Assembly (NCBI GenBank): GCA_905221605.1
Contig: CAJNDS010002188.1
Location: 434,001-498,000, forward strand
Length of the DNA: 64,000 bases
Source: Symbiodinium natans
Taxonomy: Eukaryota; Sar; Dinophyceae; Suessiales; Symbiodiniaceae
Direction of reading: 5' to 3'
In this document: positions 47,404 to 56,871 of the stretch, one piece after another
Layout: every line of letters starts with the position of its first letter
Position numbering within the stretch: the first letter of the stretch is position 1
Program-made: the position numbers and the translations under genes
The notes under the pieces: generated by a model
Seen by the model: only the letters and a program-made list of their open reading frames with translations
What the model was told of the DNA's origin: nothing
Databases searched by the model: none

Positions 47404-48039
47404 TCTCTGCATGTTGCGAGCAGCAAGTAGGGGCTGCACGTCCATCTTTTCTTCTCCAAAAATCGAAATCAACGATGTCCCCGTATCGCCTCGCCCCACA
47501 CCACAATGCAATCTCAGCTCAAAAGCGCTAAGTCTGCCAAGCTGCTCAAAGTATCTGCCTCACACGCCAGAGCTGCGGGCAAGCATGTGCAACTGCCCCG
47601 ATATGTTGCGAAAGCTGTGGTGCCAACGTAGGTATCCCTCATTGGTGGAGTATGGAACACCGTCCCAGAAGATGCGGGCCTCGGCACTACCGCACCAAAC
47701 TCCACAGTCATGAGCCATCAACTGTTCAACCATGTCTGTCGTCTGGGTCTCGTACTTCTGGTCGGCCTTTTCCGCCACCTTTGCGTGAATGGCCTCAACT
47801 AGCCCACTGAACAGCAAGCGTCATGGCAACACACGACCTCCAAGAAGCCAAGCCCTCAGCGCTCGTTTGGTTTTACCAACATTGGTCTGCCATCCACTTC
47901 GGTCCCGTCCAGCTCTGTCACCTGTTTGGGGACACCACCTCGTGCATCTCTGCGCATCTCTAACGGAGTGCCCGGCTGCTCTGCTGGCAGCTTCTGGTGT
48001 AGAAAAAGTTACCACACCAGCACCGATGGAAGTGCCACC
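46050..48039 (-). CDS. Multi-RRM RNA-binding protein
   Basis: At least three RNA recognition motifs can be pieced together from minus-strand exons. RRM A: GTSIGAGVVTFSTPEAASR (about 48039-47975) and VTELDGTEVDGRPMLVKP (about 47926-47870). RRM B: RNP2-like RIFWDGVPYSTNEGYLRW (about 47675-47622), GDIVDFDFWRRKDGR (about 47485-47440) and TAIENLNGFTIDGRVILVRK (about 46920-46860). RRM C: GTVVDFDFWRKAP (about 46370-46330), DGTSLGKGTCQFDHY (about 46285-46240) and RALHRLHNFSIDGGVMLLKE (about 46155-46100). RNP1 and RNP2 positions keep aromatic or hydrophobic residues. It probably binds nuclear or cytoplasmic RNA; the target is unknown. Start and end are not fixed. A CT microsatellite sits in one intron. 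Confidence 0.7.
47155..47409 (+). repeat. CTGACTCT / (CT)n microsatellite in an RRM-gene intron
   Basis: Tandem CTCTGACT octamers (about 47158-47270) pass into CTCTCTCGCTCTGT and pure CT. Confidence 0.95.
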
Positions 48040-49075
48040 TTGAACAACATGAACCATCTTGCATTTCCCTCACTCTGAACAGGCATGCCGACATTCATCG
48101 TTGAACTTGGGCCCGCGCCAGACGACTCATACAGCCTCAGTTACTGGACCAAACACTGATCCCACAAAGCTACGGCAAATTTAAGCTGGGATACTCCACA
48201 TACTCGACCCCGCCGACTCTGGAAAAAAGCCGGCGCAAATATCCAGCCTGCCATGGCTCAGTCTCAGTTCAGGTCGGCTGATGCACCGGAACCTGAGGAA
48301 AGTCAACGAGCCAGCTGGACAGTCGTGTCGTACCTTCACAGCTGATGCCCAAACAGGTTCAACGAAACGCCGTGTCCGCAGTAGGGCACGACAAGTTTGA
48401 GAAGAACACCGTGCATTCTAATGGCCAGGGCCTCAGGATTGCGTACCGACCACGAAACGACAACCGAGTTTGATAGCTTATCAGCCTATCAGTAAAGTTC
48501 TTGCAACTGAGGCATCTGCTCCATTCTACCAGTACCTTCGCAAGGACCTCGGCCCACAGGCGAATGATGCAAATACGAGCATCCCCAACGTCTTTGCGCG
48601 ATCAAAACTCACAACGGAATCACAGAAGGCATGCAAATGGAAACCCATGTCGCACGCAAGCGTTTAGGCACTGGATGCTCTCACATTGTTCTTCCTCCAA
48701 CCCGCCCCCATATCCCGCTCACGACCGGGGACCGAACTGCCGCTCCGGCCAGTGGCAACCCGTGCGAACCCCAAAAAAATTCTTTTAATTCGAACATCCC
48801 AACCCTCTCTGGGTACAGATACTCTGGGTTGGGCAGGACACGCTGGGGTTGGGCACTCCAGGAAACTAAACTGCAGAGTCGCACTAGTTATAGCAAAGTG
48901 TGACTACAGCGCTAACTCACCGAGGTGCTGCTGCTCAGCCTGCATTGCCCCCTGGAGACCGAGTGAGGTATCAGAAACGGTGAGAGCTATGGCCTAGTTT
49001 TGCTCAAGTGTGGCCAAGCATGCTTTTTGCAGCTCTAACTCTTTACACGGCTGGATTTTGACTCGCATCGTCGAC
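48040..49075. other. Intergenic, strand-switch zone
   Basis: No gene recognised. Confident genes lie only on the minus strand to the left, and retroelement coding lies on the plus strand to the right. Confidence 0.4.
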
Positions 49076-49077
49076 CG

Positions 49078-49936
49078 TCTCTCTCTTTCTCTCTCTCTAT
49101 CTCTTCTGTTGCTTTTGGGTTTCGGGTTGAGTTCGGGTTTAAGTTTGGGATTTGAGGTGAACATCCAAAAAAAAGGGGTTTGGGCAGGGGGAGGGGAAGG
49201 GGACCCACTCTCCCACTACTGGGTTTCCTTCTAGAGCAGCCCCTACCGGGTCTTGTTTCTCGACTGCATGCTCTCTCTCTCTCTCTGCACGCATGGCCCC
49301 CTCCCGAAGGAGAGAGCCGCCCCAAGGGGCCTCTCTCGCTCTCTCTCGCTCTCTCTCGCTCTCTTCCTTCCTTCCACAGCACATGGCCCCCCGAAGGGAC
49401 CGCCCAGATGGGCGTGCTTTAGCGAGCTGTCTGTTCGTGAAACCAACGCGGTGAGGCGACAGGTCTCCCCAAACCACGGACACCGACATCACCAGGGGGG
49501 GGCCCACCCTCCCACAAGTGGGTTTCCTTCTACAGGCCTGCCGGGACCCCCTTCGAGCCACGTACTTCCTGCATTCAGCACACCAGAGAGGAGCCCATCC
49601 TCCCACAAGTAGGTTTCGTTTTGCAGGCCTACACGGGACCCCCTCCGAGCCACGTATTTCCTGCCTTCAGCATAGCCCGCACTGGGTCTTGTTTCTTAAC
49701 TGACAACACATCTCTATCTCTCCCTGTGTTTCTACACATGTGTTGCTAGAGAGATGACACACTCTCCTCTCTGCACGCGCATCTATAAGTCTCTTAGCTT
49801 TTTCAGTCCAAATGAGGAATTTCCTCGTTTGGATTGGAAAAGATCCTGCTCCAAGCGCTCGACTGCTTACTTTCTGCATCTGTCTGGGCGCTCATTGCTT
49901 ACTGTTTTGTTTTGTTGGGGCATTCCTTTGTGCGCC

Positions 49937-49980
<44 letters not shown>
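49078..49980 (+). repeat. Tandem and microsatellite repeats
   Basis: CT-rich runs occur at 49078-49103, 49265-49290, 49338-49370 and 49941-49981. Between them lies a ~95-bp unit (starting near TCCCACAAGTGGGTTTCC) repeated in tandem at about 49509-49600 and 49600-49685, plus a partial earlier copy near 49215 (TCCCACTACTGGGTTTCC). ORFs across this stretch are artefacts of the repeats. Confidence 0.8.
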
Positions 49981-49982
<2 letters not shown>

Positions 49983-50104
49983 GTCAGGGCCCGCATGTGC
50001 TGCAAGGCCAGTGCCAGCGTCGCGACCAAAAGTCGGGAACCGACCACTGCTGGAATTGCCCGTTAGTCTGCCACGCGCGGTCGCGGATTTGTCAACTGAC
50101 GCCA

Positions 50105-50433
50105 AAACTTATCCCGATTTTCGGGCCTGGAAGTCGGGGGCGGCTGGGACTCTGAGGCTGCCACGTTCGTTCGCCTCCTTGCTCGTGCGCGGGCGGCCGG
50201 CACCCCCCGCCACGTTGAAGGCTTCTGCCCAGGCTGCGTGGGTGCTTCGGTGGAGTGGCATCATCTCCGTCGCTGCGCAGAGCGCGCTTGCGGCTACCTT
50301 CCTCGAGCTCCCCGTCCCGTCTGAGCCCTGTGCTGCTGGCCCACCCCCAGCCTTGCACGAGCTCCTGACTGACGCTCGATGGAGCGAGGCCCCAGCACCG
50401 AGCCGTCCCGAGCGTCTGCTCAGCCGGGCCTAG
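50105..50433 (+). mobile_element. Truncated 3' end of the non-LTR retroelement
   Basis: About 330 bp closely matches 57630-57981 of the retroelement in this window (ARAAGTP..., SAQAAWVLRWSGIISVAAQ, ATFLELPVPSEPCAAG), ending at the same GCCGGGCCTAG stop. Everything upstream of the C-terminal ~110 codons is missing, and homology ends shortly after GGTCCCTT. 5' truncation is the usual product of target-primed reverse transcription. Confidence 0.85.
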
Positions 50434-50633
50434 GTCCCTTGCGAGCGTACGAACGCGTACGAACAGTAAATGCTGTAGCATGCATATAGTCGTCTTGTTG
50501 TCATGAAAACCATGACCGTGAATCCGCTGCCTTTCAGGTTCCTTGCCTAGCAGTGTAAAAAGTGCGCGATTGTATTTTGAACCCAATACGATACCAACTG
50601 CATAGCCCCGCGCGCATGGTCACGCGGAGCTGA

Positions 50634-51110
50634 AAGCATCCAACACGACAGAACAACAGCGGGGCCCTGGGTCAGCCCGACACTGGCCGCCGCCACCTCA
50701 GGCGGAAGAACACGGCAGACAAAACCGCCTCGGCCAGCAAGCCGAAAGCAGAGCCTGCTACCTTCGACCTTCAGAAAGGCAAGGTTTCCAAAGGCAAAGG
50801 GAACAAAGGTTCCGGCAAAGGCAAGGCGAAAGGCACAAGTGCCGTCAAGGGACACGTCCGCAAATGCGATCCCCAAACAGGCAAGTGTGTTCGCTCAAAG
50901 AAGAGATCCGTTGCTGCTGAAAACAAACGTGCTCTGAAGAAGCGCGTCCACCAGCTGAAGGCACAGATCCAGCAAGAAGCACGCTCATCAGAGAATCGGA
51001 CTGCCCATTCGTCACCTGATACCGCGCCAGTGGCATCTATCCCTGACAGCCAGTCCCAAAAGTCGCTCGAAGTGTTCACTTCTTCGGACGAATCTTCCTT
51101 GAGCGTTTGA
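50634..51110 (+). CDS. Lysine-rich ORF, function unknown
   Basis: A 158-codon frame open from just after an upstream TGA to TGA 51108-51110, without an early ATG. Two parts: a Lys/Gly-rich region (SKGKGNKGSGKGKAKG) with a Cys pair (KCDPQTGKCVRSKK), then a basic helix (ENKRALKKRVHQLKAQIQ) and a Ser-rich acidic tail (FTSSDESSLSV). It lies just 5' of the Gag-like ORF, so it may belong to that element's leader or be a cellular exon. Composition suggests nucleic-acid binding. Confidence 0.4.
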   Translation, partial: KHPTRQNNSGALGQPDTGRRHLRRKNTADKTASASKPKAEPATFDLQKGKVSKGKGNKGSGKGKAKGTSAVKGHVRKCDPQTGKCVRSKKRSVAAENKRALKKRVHQLKAQIQQEARSSENRTAHSSPDTAPVASIPDSQSQKSLEVFTSSDESSLSV

Positions 51111-51273
51111 GCACCCTCCGGTTTCAAAGCCGTAGAGTGGTTGCACCTTTGCACCTTGCACCAATCCTGAAAGGTTTGAGGCAGGTCCTTTAGGTTACGA
51201 TAAGGGGTTAAGCCGTTTGGTTAATTAAACTCCACGACAGTCATTGCTTGTCCTTTGCCCAGACAAAGCTGCA

Positions 51274-52125
51274 ATGGCAAATCTTGAACAACAAGTTCAA
51301 ATGTAAACCAGTCAGATGCAGCAGCTGACTGCGCAACTCGGCTCTCAACAGCAGGAGCTGGGCAACACACGTGCTGTGCATTCGAACAGCAAACCCAGGC
51401 GACTAATGCCGCTTTGTCGGTGGCACAGGCCGCCATTGCACAGTTGACAGCGAGCAACCAGCCAACGCAAGCTGTCGACTCCAAACGCAAGCCACTAAAC
51501 CCCAAATTGGTAAAGGCTCCAGAACCGTTTCTGGGTACCGAAACTGATTGGGAACGTTTCAAATTCGGTTTCACATCATGGATCGGGACTGTGGATCCTG
51601 AATGCCCGCAATTGCTGAAGGAAGCAGCTTCGCAAGCAGAGGAAATTGGTCGAAATGACGGATCAGGCCGAAGGTTTTTGCACGGATCCATTTGCCATTT
51701 TAGTTGGGTTGTGCCAGGCCGGCGAGATCCCAGCTATGGCAATGTTGGTGCCTGAACGCAATAGGTTTGAACTTTGGCGCCGCATGCATGCACGGCATGA
51801 GCCAGAAAACAAGCACAAACCGTTCGCATGGTTGCGCGCGCTGTCAAATCCGACCTTCCCAACCAAGGAAAGCTTGTGGCAACGGGGCCTTGAAGAGTGG
51901 GAAGGAGAAATTGCAAAATACGAACGTGAGTACATGAAGACGTTTGATGCGGATCTGAAACTTGCCATCCTGTCGGAGGTGGCGCCCAAAGCGCTTGCAC
52001 CGCAAATTGCCATGAACTCGGCGAGCTTGTCTATGTGCAAAACTCTTCGCGAGTTCATCGTCCAGTACTTGAATTCCAAAAAACCGCCGTTTTGGCTCAA
52101 GCCATTTTGGCTCAAGAAAGGCTCA
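51274..52125 (+). pseudogene. Copia-like retrotransposon Gag, 5' part, decayed
   Basis: ATG 51274 (MANLEQQVQM) meets TAA after 10 codons, then three frames must be combined: QQLTAQLGSQQQELGN, ALSVAQAAIAQLTASNQPTQ...FLGTETDWERFKFGFTSW, and from about 51655 TDQAEGFCTDPFAILVGLC...EREYMKTFDADLKLAILSE...LREFIVQYLNSK. The 'W..F...F.SW' and 'LK.AIL.E.AP..L..QI..N' patterns are those of Ty1/copia-type Gag (UBN2-like). At least one stop and two frameshifts mean it is not functional. Its continuation lies about 6 kb downstream, after the inserted non-LTR element. Confidence 0.75.
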
Positions 52126-52261
52126 AGACAAAATTGTTGGGGGAAACGAGGTTGCTCCTGGGCACTGCAGTGCAGCTGGGGGATCTCTCGCCGCCCTTGG
52201 GCCCTGGGGGCAGCTGGGGGGCGTCTGGTAGTTAGAGCGGAGGGGTTTCCTGTGCCGCCGC

Positions 52262-52657
52262 ATGCAACGTGTGGAGGCCACGCTCGGCGCAAACTCCTTC
52301 GTTGCGGTCCTTGATCGCGACTTCCTCCTCATCAAAGTCGCCGACTTCGTAGCGGCCGGGGGGAGCCTCGCCGGCGAGAAGGCTCCCCAGGAACCACCCA
52401 GTGCGGCACCGTCCGACCTGCCCCGGCCGCCCACCCCCCCGCCGCCGCCTGCGAGACGCCGGGCGAACGCGTCCTCTCGTGCCCCTGCAGCTTCTGGAGC
52501 TGCGGCAGCTGCTGCTGCCACTGCGGTTGGTTCCGCCAGACCCGCGCGGCCCGGTGCACGCACCGCCCAGCTGACGGGTGCGCAGGCAAAAGGAAATCCC
52601 AAGCCCACTCGCCGAGGGGGCAAGCGCTGGAACCGGCCTGCCAAGCGCAGGGCTTGA
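52262..52657 (+). CDS. Small 5' ORF of the retroelement
   Basis: MQRVEATLGANSFVAVLDRD then FLLIKVADFVAAGG, followed by a Pro/Ala-rich linker and a strongly basic end (PTRRGGKRWNRPAKRRA), 131 codons. No known domain; the basic tail suggests RNA binding. It could be the start of ORF1, which later continues in the RING ORF. Confidence 0.45.
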   Translation: MQRVEATLGANSFVAVLDRDFLLIKVADFVAAGGSLAGEKAPQEPPSAAPSDLPRPPTPPPPPARRRANASSRAPAASGAAAAAAATAVGSARPARPGARTAQLTGAQAKGNPKPTRRGGKRWNRPAKRRA

Positions 52658-53045
52658 GGAGGCGCCACTTCGGCTTGCGCTCGGCCGCTGCCTTTCCCGA
52701 AGGCTTGCGGCGCGCTGCCGACTGCCCTGTTTTGACCCCGCTTGACCCCCGCATTAAGCGAAGCAACCTTTTCCATTTTTATATACAATTTAGTCTGTTC
52801 TGTCCCGTCGTGTGACGTGCGGTCACGTACTGCGCTGAGGTTGGGCTGCCCGCCAAGCTTGAGGCGCTGCTTCGGCGTGCGCTCGGCCGCTGCCTTCCCA
52901 ATAGGCTTGCGGCGCGCTGCCGATTTTTTGCCTCGACCCCTGCATTTGTCAAAGCAATCTAAGCAACCTTTTTCTGTCGTAATTTCACACCCCGCCGTGC
53001 ATTCACTTACTGTGCTGAGGTTGGGCCTGCGGCACGCCGCTGCCC
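52655..53045 (+). repeat. ~200-bp tandem repeat in the retroelement leader
   Basis: Two diverged copies of a unit starting GAGGCG...CTTCGGC...GCGCTCGGCCGCTGCC and ending AAGCAACCTTTT (about 52657-52770 and 52860-52975), then a partial third starting GCTGAGGTTGGGC (53015). Tandem leader repeats are common in LINE promoters. Confidence 0.7.
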
Positions 53046-53379
53046 GTCTCCCCAGCCCCGGTCTTGTCTGTGCCGCGTTCGAGGTGGCTGTGCGACCTCG
53101 TCGCTGCCTGGCACCTGAGGCAAGTCGCTATCCATTCTTCTGGCCTCGGGCTCACGCCGTTCTCTCAGTCGAGCTGTGCGACCCGTCGCTGTTCGGTCAT
53201 TCCCTGCTCGCAGGCCCGTCTCCTTGCCTGGCGCTGGGAAACGCTGCCTCGCCCGTGTGCATCGCTACCGTTGAAGCAAAACAAACACAGCCCGTATCAC
53301 GAGGGAAAACGAACAGTTGTTCTTGCTTGCAGTTGTGCTTGCTTGCAGTTGGGTTTGCTTGGCACGTTTCCTTTTCGAC

Positions 53380-53802
53380 ATGGACGCGACTCCGCCCGAT
53401 TGGGGCCGGGACACGCTTCACGACGACACGCCCATCCATGTCCCGTCCTCTCCCAGCGATGGCCTTGCTCGAGGCGGTGCGATCACGCCCGAGTTTGCGC
53501 CCCCCGGCAGGGCCGCGTGCCCGGTGTGCCTCACGCAGCCGTCGTCTTCGGTGGATCCCGAGGACGCTGCGTTCCCTTGTTGTGATGCCTTCACACACCT
53601 CTCTTGCTTGGTTCGATGCGCGCGATTGCACGGCAGCTGCCCGAACTGCCGTGCTGCCATAGACCACCTCCCCCGGGACCCGGGCCTGCGGACGAGGTGT
53701 GAAACGCTTGGCATCGACCTCTGCCCGGCTGCTCCCCCAAGCCACCAAACGGCCCATACGACCGTCCGGGACTACGCGACCAGAACCTTCTCCGCTGCAT
53801 AA
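53380..53802 (+). CDS. RING-like zinc-finger ORF of the retroelement
   Basis: ATG 53380 (MDATPPDWGRDTLHDD). Core: CPVCLTQPSSS...FPCCDAFTHLSCLVRC...GSCPNCRAA. Cys/His spacing (C-x2-C, C-C, H-x2-C, C-x2-C) is that of a RING or PHD-like cross-brace. The ORF ends at 53802 and overlaps the next frame. I recall similar RING modules upstream of RT in dinoflagellate retroelements. It may aid nucleic-acid or ubiquitin-pathway binding. Confidence 0.75.
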   Translation: MDATPPDWGRDTLHDDTPIHVPSSPSDGLARGGAITPEFAPPGRAACPVCLTQPSSSVDPEDAAFPCCDAFTHLSCLVRCARLHGSCPNCRAAIDHLPRDPGLRTRCETLGIDLCPAAPPSHQTAHTTVRDYATRTFSAA

Positions 53803-53872
53803 CTTGCGGGCCGTTTGTTGCCGCCGCCTGGCGGGGCCCGCGCTAGGCTTCGTCGAGCTCCCGGATGCTAGC

Positions 53873-54110
53873 ATGCACTGGGCCCCCCTGCCCCACCGCA
53901 ATGACGTGGGCATCGCCTCATGGACTCCGCAGTGGCTCTGCATGCGCTGCCAAAACGTGCTGCCGGTTGCGTGCGTCCAGACGCCGGGGCCTCCCCCGCC
54001 ATGCCTCCGTTGCTCGGCCCCCATGCTGTGGGAGGTCAACCTTGCTTCGCACGTGGAGCGCTGGGTCTGCTCTTGCTGCCCCTTTGCGCAACCGGTCAGG
54101 CCCCTTGCAT
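53873..54110 (+). CDS. Second zinc-finger segment, +2 frame, precedes RT
   Basis: ATG 53873 (MHWAPLPHRNDVGIASW) then WLCMRCQNVLPVAC, CLRCSAPMLWEVN, HVERWVCSCC: three C-x2-C pairs. This frame must shift by -1 near 54090-54110 to enter the RT frame (PLCATGQAP...). The overlap is either a mutation or a site of translational frameshifting. Confidence 0.55.
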
Positions 54111-56871
54111 TGCGTCACAGGCGGACCCCGCGCCCGAGCCCGCCCTCCCGCAAACCGTCGTCCAGTATGTTGACGCCGTGCCTCCGCCGCTCCCCCTCAT
54201 CGCTGGCACCAACTCTGAGGTGTACGTCCCGCTTTTGCTTGATGCTGCGGGCGTGCTCTCAGCTTCTGCGCGCCGTGCATGGCGCAGGCATCCGGTCATG
54301 GGGGAGTGGTGGCAGCGCACCGTTGAGGCCTTGCTCGCGCGCCCGTTTCTGCCCGTGCAGGAGCTCTCTCAGGCGGTTGCTCATGTCGGGCGGGCGTTTG
54401 GGCCACCTGTGCTCCTCTCTCCTTCACTGCTTCGCTTCCGCGAGTGGGCAGGGCAACGCCATGCGCAGGTCACCTCACTTGCGGATGTTGTGCGGGCGGC
54501 CACGGCCCATCGGGAGGGACACTACCTCGCCGCCCCTTTGCAGGAAGCGCTGCTCACCGTGCTCTTGGGAACACCAGCTGTCACCACCCTCGCGCAATGG
54601 GTCGACGGGCTTCGGCATCCGCCTGCCCCCCTGCGGCACGAGCGGCACGATCGTGCCGCTGGGCCTGAGCACAGTGTTGCCGGTGCCAGCGGCGATGCGG
54701 CCGCTGAGCCCAGTCATGTCCCCAGCCGCACGGAGCCCACGCCAGGTGGCAGTGCTCTGCCTGGGCCTGAACCCGAGGAGTCCCGCGCAGAGGATGCCAC
54801 TATGGCTCGCGTCGCCGCACGCGCCGCCGGTTCGCAGGCCCGCGGCCGCGGCCGAGGCCGACGTGGGGGGCGCGGGCGCGGGCGCGGGGCAGATGCGGTT
54901 GAGTGTGCGTCTGAGCCATGTGCCGCCGATGCGCCTGCTGACGCGATCCCGAGCGGCACCGCCGCGTTGCGCCGTGTCGCTGCGGCGGAGGAGGGTTTGC
55001 GTGTTGGCCTCGCCTCTCTGGACGGCATCGACCTCGAGGCGACCCTCAGGAGCCGCGTCCTCACGCTCCAGGGTGTCCCTACCCGCTTGCGAGGCGCCCT
55101 GCGCACGGCCAGGCGTGCAGGCCTGGAATTGATATCGGAGCGCACGTCGCCTCAACTGGAGCTCCGGGGCTGGAAACTCTTCCTTCTTGCCCCGCGCATG
55201 CTCTTACATCGCACAGCCGGTGCGACGCGCGTTGCGCCGGGCGAGCTTGCACGGCGCTGCGAAGCTTTCGCACGTGGCGAGTGGCCCGCCCTCCTCCAGG
55301 CTGCCTCGCGCACGGCCGCTTGTCCGCAAGAGGCGGCCCGAAATGTTGCTCCTGATCCCGAAGCTCGGGCGGCACGCGCTGCGGCTCTGGTCCATCTCGG
55401 CGAGCTCTCCGCTGCGGGCCGCGCCCTGGTTGCTGAGCCGCTTGCGCCCGCCACCGATGCCACCCTCGCAGAACTCCGGGATCCTCAGCGCCGTCCGCCC
55501 GAGCCGTATGACCCCATGCCGTCCGAGATTGCTAACTTTGCCCCGCATGAGCCGTGCCCCCTTTCTTTGCCAGCGTTCCTCGCTTGCCTACGAACTGCAA
55601 GGCGTGGGGCTGCTGCGGGACCCTCCGGCGCCACTGCTGAGCACCTCCGCATCCTGCTGGATGACGAGGTCGATAGCCAACTGCTCCACTGCGCCGCGCA
55701 ACGTTTGGCGCAGGCCGATGTGCCGGACGCAGCCCTGGCGGCCATTCGGGTTGGCAGAATTGTCGCTTTACAAAAGCCGGATGGACGGGGCATTCGCGCG
55801 CTGGTTGTCGGAGATGTCCTTCGCCGTTTGGTCGGGAGAACCCTCGCGCAGGCCTTCGCCCCGCACCTTGAGCGCGCCTGCCTCCCCCACCAATACGGGC
55901 TAAGCACGCGAGCCGGCAGTGAGGCCCTTCCGCGTGTCCTGCGGGCTGCCACGGAGGTCGACCCGCGTGCAACCATCTTAGACTTGTCTGTGGACGCCAG
56001 TGGTGCCTACGACCACGTGTCCCGGCAGGCCATGCTGCAGGGCCTCCTCGCGCGGCCTGAGCTCCACCCGCTTCTCCCCTACGCCCGCCAGTTCTATGGC
56101 TCTGCCAGCTCCTACACGTGGGTTGATGGGCAGGGGACCTCCCACGCCGTCGCGCAGGGCGAGGGTGGCGAACAGGGAGACCCGCTGATGCCAGCGCTGT
56201 ACTCGCTGGCACAGCACCCGGCACTCCAGGAGGTGCAGGAACAGCTGCGGGATGGCGAGGCGATCTTCGCGTATCTCGATGACACGTATATCATCGCCCT
56301 GCCGGAGCGGACACGCGAACTCTACGAGGCGTACAGACGTGCGCTGTGGGCGCATTCACGTGTGGAGCTCAACAGTCGCAAGACACGTGTGTGGAACGCG
56401 GCAGGCGAGGAACCGCCTGGGCTGTCAGCGTTGCAGGGGGACGCTGACACCGCAATCTGGGTGGGGGACTGGGCGCTCCCGCCGCAGCAGCAAGGGCTCA
56501 CGGTCCTTGGCACCCCTTTGGGCAGCGACGAATACGTGCGTCTGCGGCTCGCGCAAAAGCGCGAGGAGCACGATCGCCTGCTCCAACGAGTCCCGCTCGT
56601 GAAGGACTTGCAGGCTGCCTGGTTGCTGCTGCACTACTGCGCCGCCCCGCGGGCCAACTACCTCCTTCGCGCTCTGCCGCCCGCCGCGACGGCCGAGTAT
56701 GCTGCCTCTCACGACTCCGCTGTGACTCGCTGCCTCGCCACGCTCCTGGGCCATGCGGACGCACCGCTGCCCCCCCAGTCGGAGCGAGCGGCACACTTGC
56801 CACTACGCTTTGGTGGCTTGGGCTTGCGAGAGGCCACGGCGGACCGCCATGCTGCGTACTGGGCCTCCTGA
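53920..56871 (+). CDS. Reverse transcriptase of the non-LTR element
   Basis: A 983-codon frame (real N-terminus set by the upstream frame). It has a basic Arg/Gly stretch (ARGRGRRGGRGRGRG) near residue 310, then RT: IVALQKPDGRGIRALVVG (fingers), motif A VDASGAYDHVSR with Asp692, motif B GEQGDPLMPALYSL (751-764), motif C AYLDDTYIIAL with catalytic Asp787-Asp788, and LNSRKTRVWN (motif D/E region). All catalytic residues are present. No retroviral RNase H or integrase was seen. The frame ends at TGA 56869-56871, directly followed in the same frame by the next ORF. Confidence 0.92.
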   Translation: MDSAVALHALPKRAAGCVRPDAGASPAMPPLLGPHAVGGQPCFARGALGLLLLPLCATGQAPCIASQADPAPEPALPQTVVQYVDAVPPPLPLIAGTNSEVYVPLLLDAAGVLSASARRAWRRHPVMGEWWQRTVEALLARPFLPVQELSQAVAHVGRAFGPPVLLSPSLLRFREWAGQRHAQVTSLADVVRAATAHREGHYLAAPLQEALLTVLLGTPAVTTLAQWVDGLRHPPAPLRHERHDRAAGPEHSVAGASGDAAAEPSHVPSRTEPTPGGSALPGPEPEESRAEDATMARVAARAAGSQARGRGRGRRGGRGRGRGADAVECASEPCAADAPADAIPSGTAALRRVAAAEEGLRVGLASLDGIDLEATLRSRVLTLQGVPTRLRGALRTARRAGLELISERTSPQLELRGWKLFLLAPRMLLHRTAGATRVAPGELARRCEAFARGEWPALLQAASRTAACPQEAARNVAPDPEARAARAAALVHLGELSAAGRALVAEPLAPATDATLAELRDPQRRPPEPYDPMPSEIANFAPHEPCPLSLPAFLACLRTARRGAAAGPSGATAEHLRILLDDEVDSQLLHCAAQRLAQADVPDAALAAIRVGRIVALQKPDGRGIRALVVGDVLRRLVGRTLAQAFAPHLERACLPHQYGLSTRAGSEALPRVLRAATEVDPRATILDLSVDASGAYDHVSRQAMLQGLLARPELHPLLPYARQFYGSASSYTWVDGQGTSHAVAQGEGGEQGDPLMPALYSLAQHPALQEVQEQLRDGEAIFAYLDDTYIIALPERTRELYEAYRRALWAHSRVELNSRKTRVWNAAGEEPPGLSALQGDADTAIWVGDWALPPQQQGLTVLGTPLGSDEYVRLRLAQKREEHDRLLQRVPLVKDLQAAWLLLHYCAAPRANYLLRALPPAATAEYAASHDSAVTRCLATLLGHADAPLPPQSERAAHLPLRFGGLGLREATADRHAAYWAS

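Noticed and set aside
47066-47506. Arg/Glu/Ser repeat ORF read as an SR-like protein
   Set aside because: The repeat part is a CT/CTGACT microsatellite; only the first ~20 residues (RRM B strand) look coding.
52246-52265. TTCCTGTGCCGCCGCATGCA resembles sequence after the A-tail (CCTGTGGCGGCGCAGTGCA), a possible target-site duplication
   Set aside because: Several mismatches, and the 5' end of the element is not known well enough; a G/C-rich coincidence is possible.
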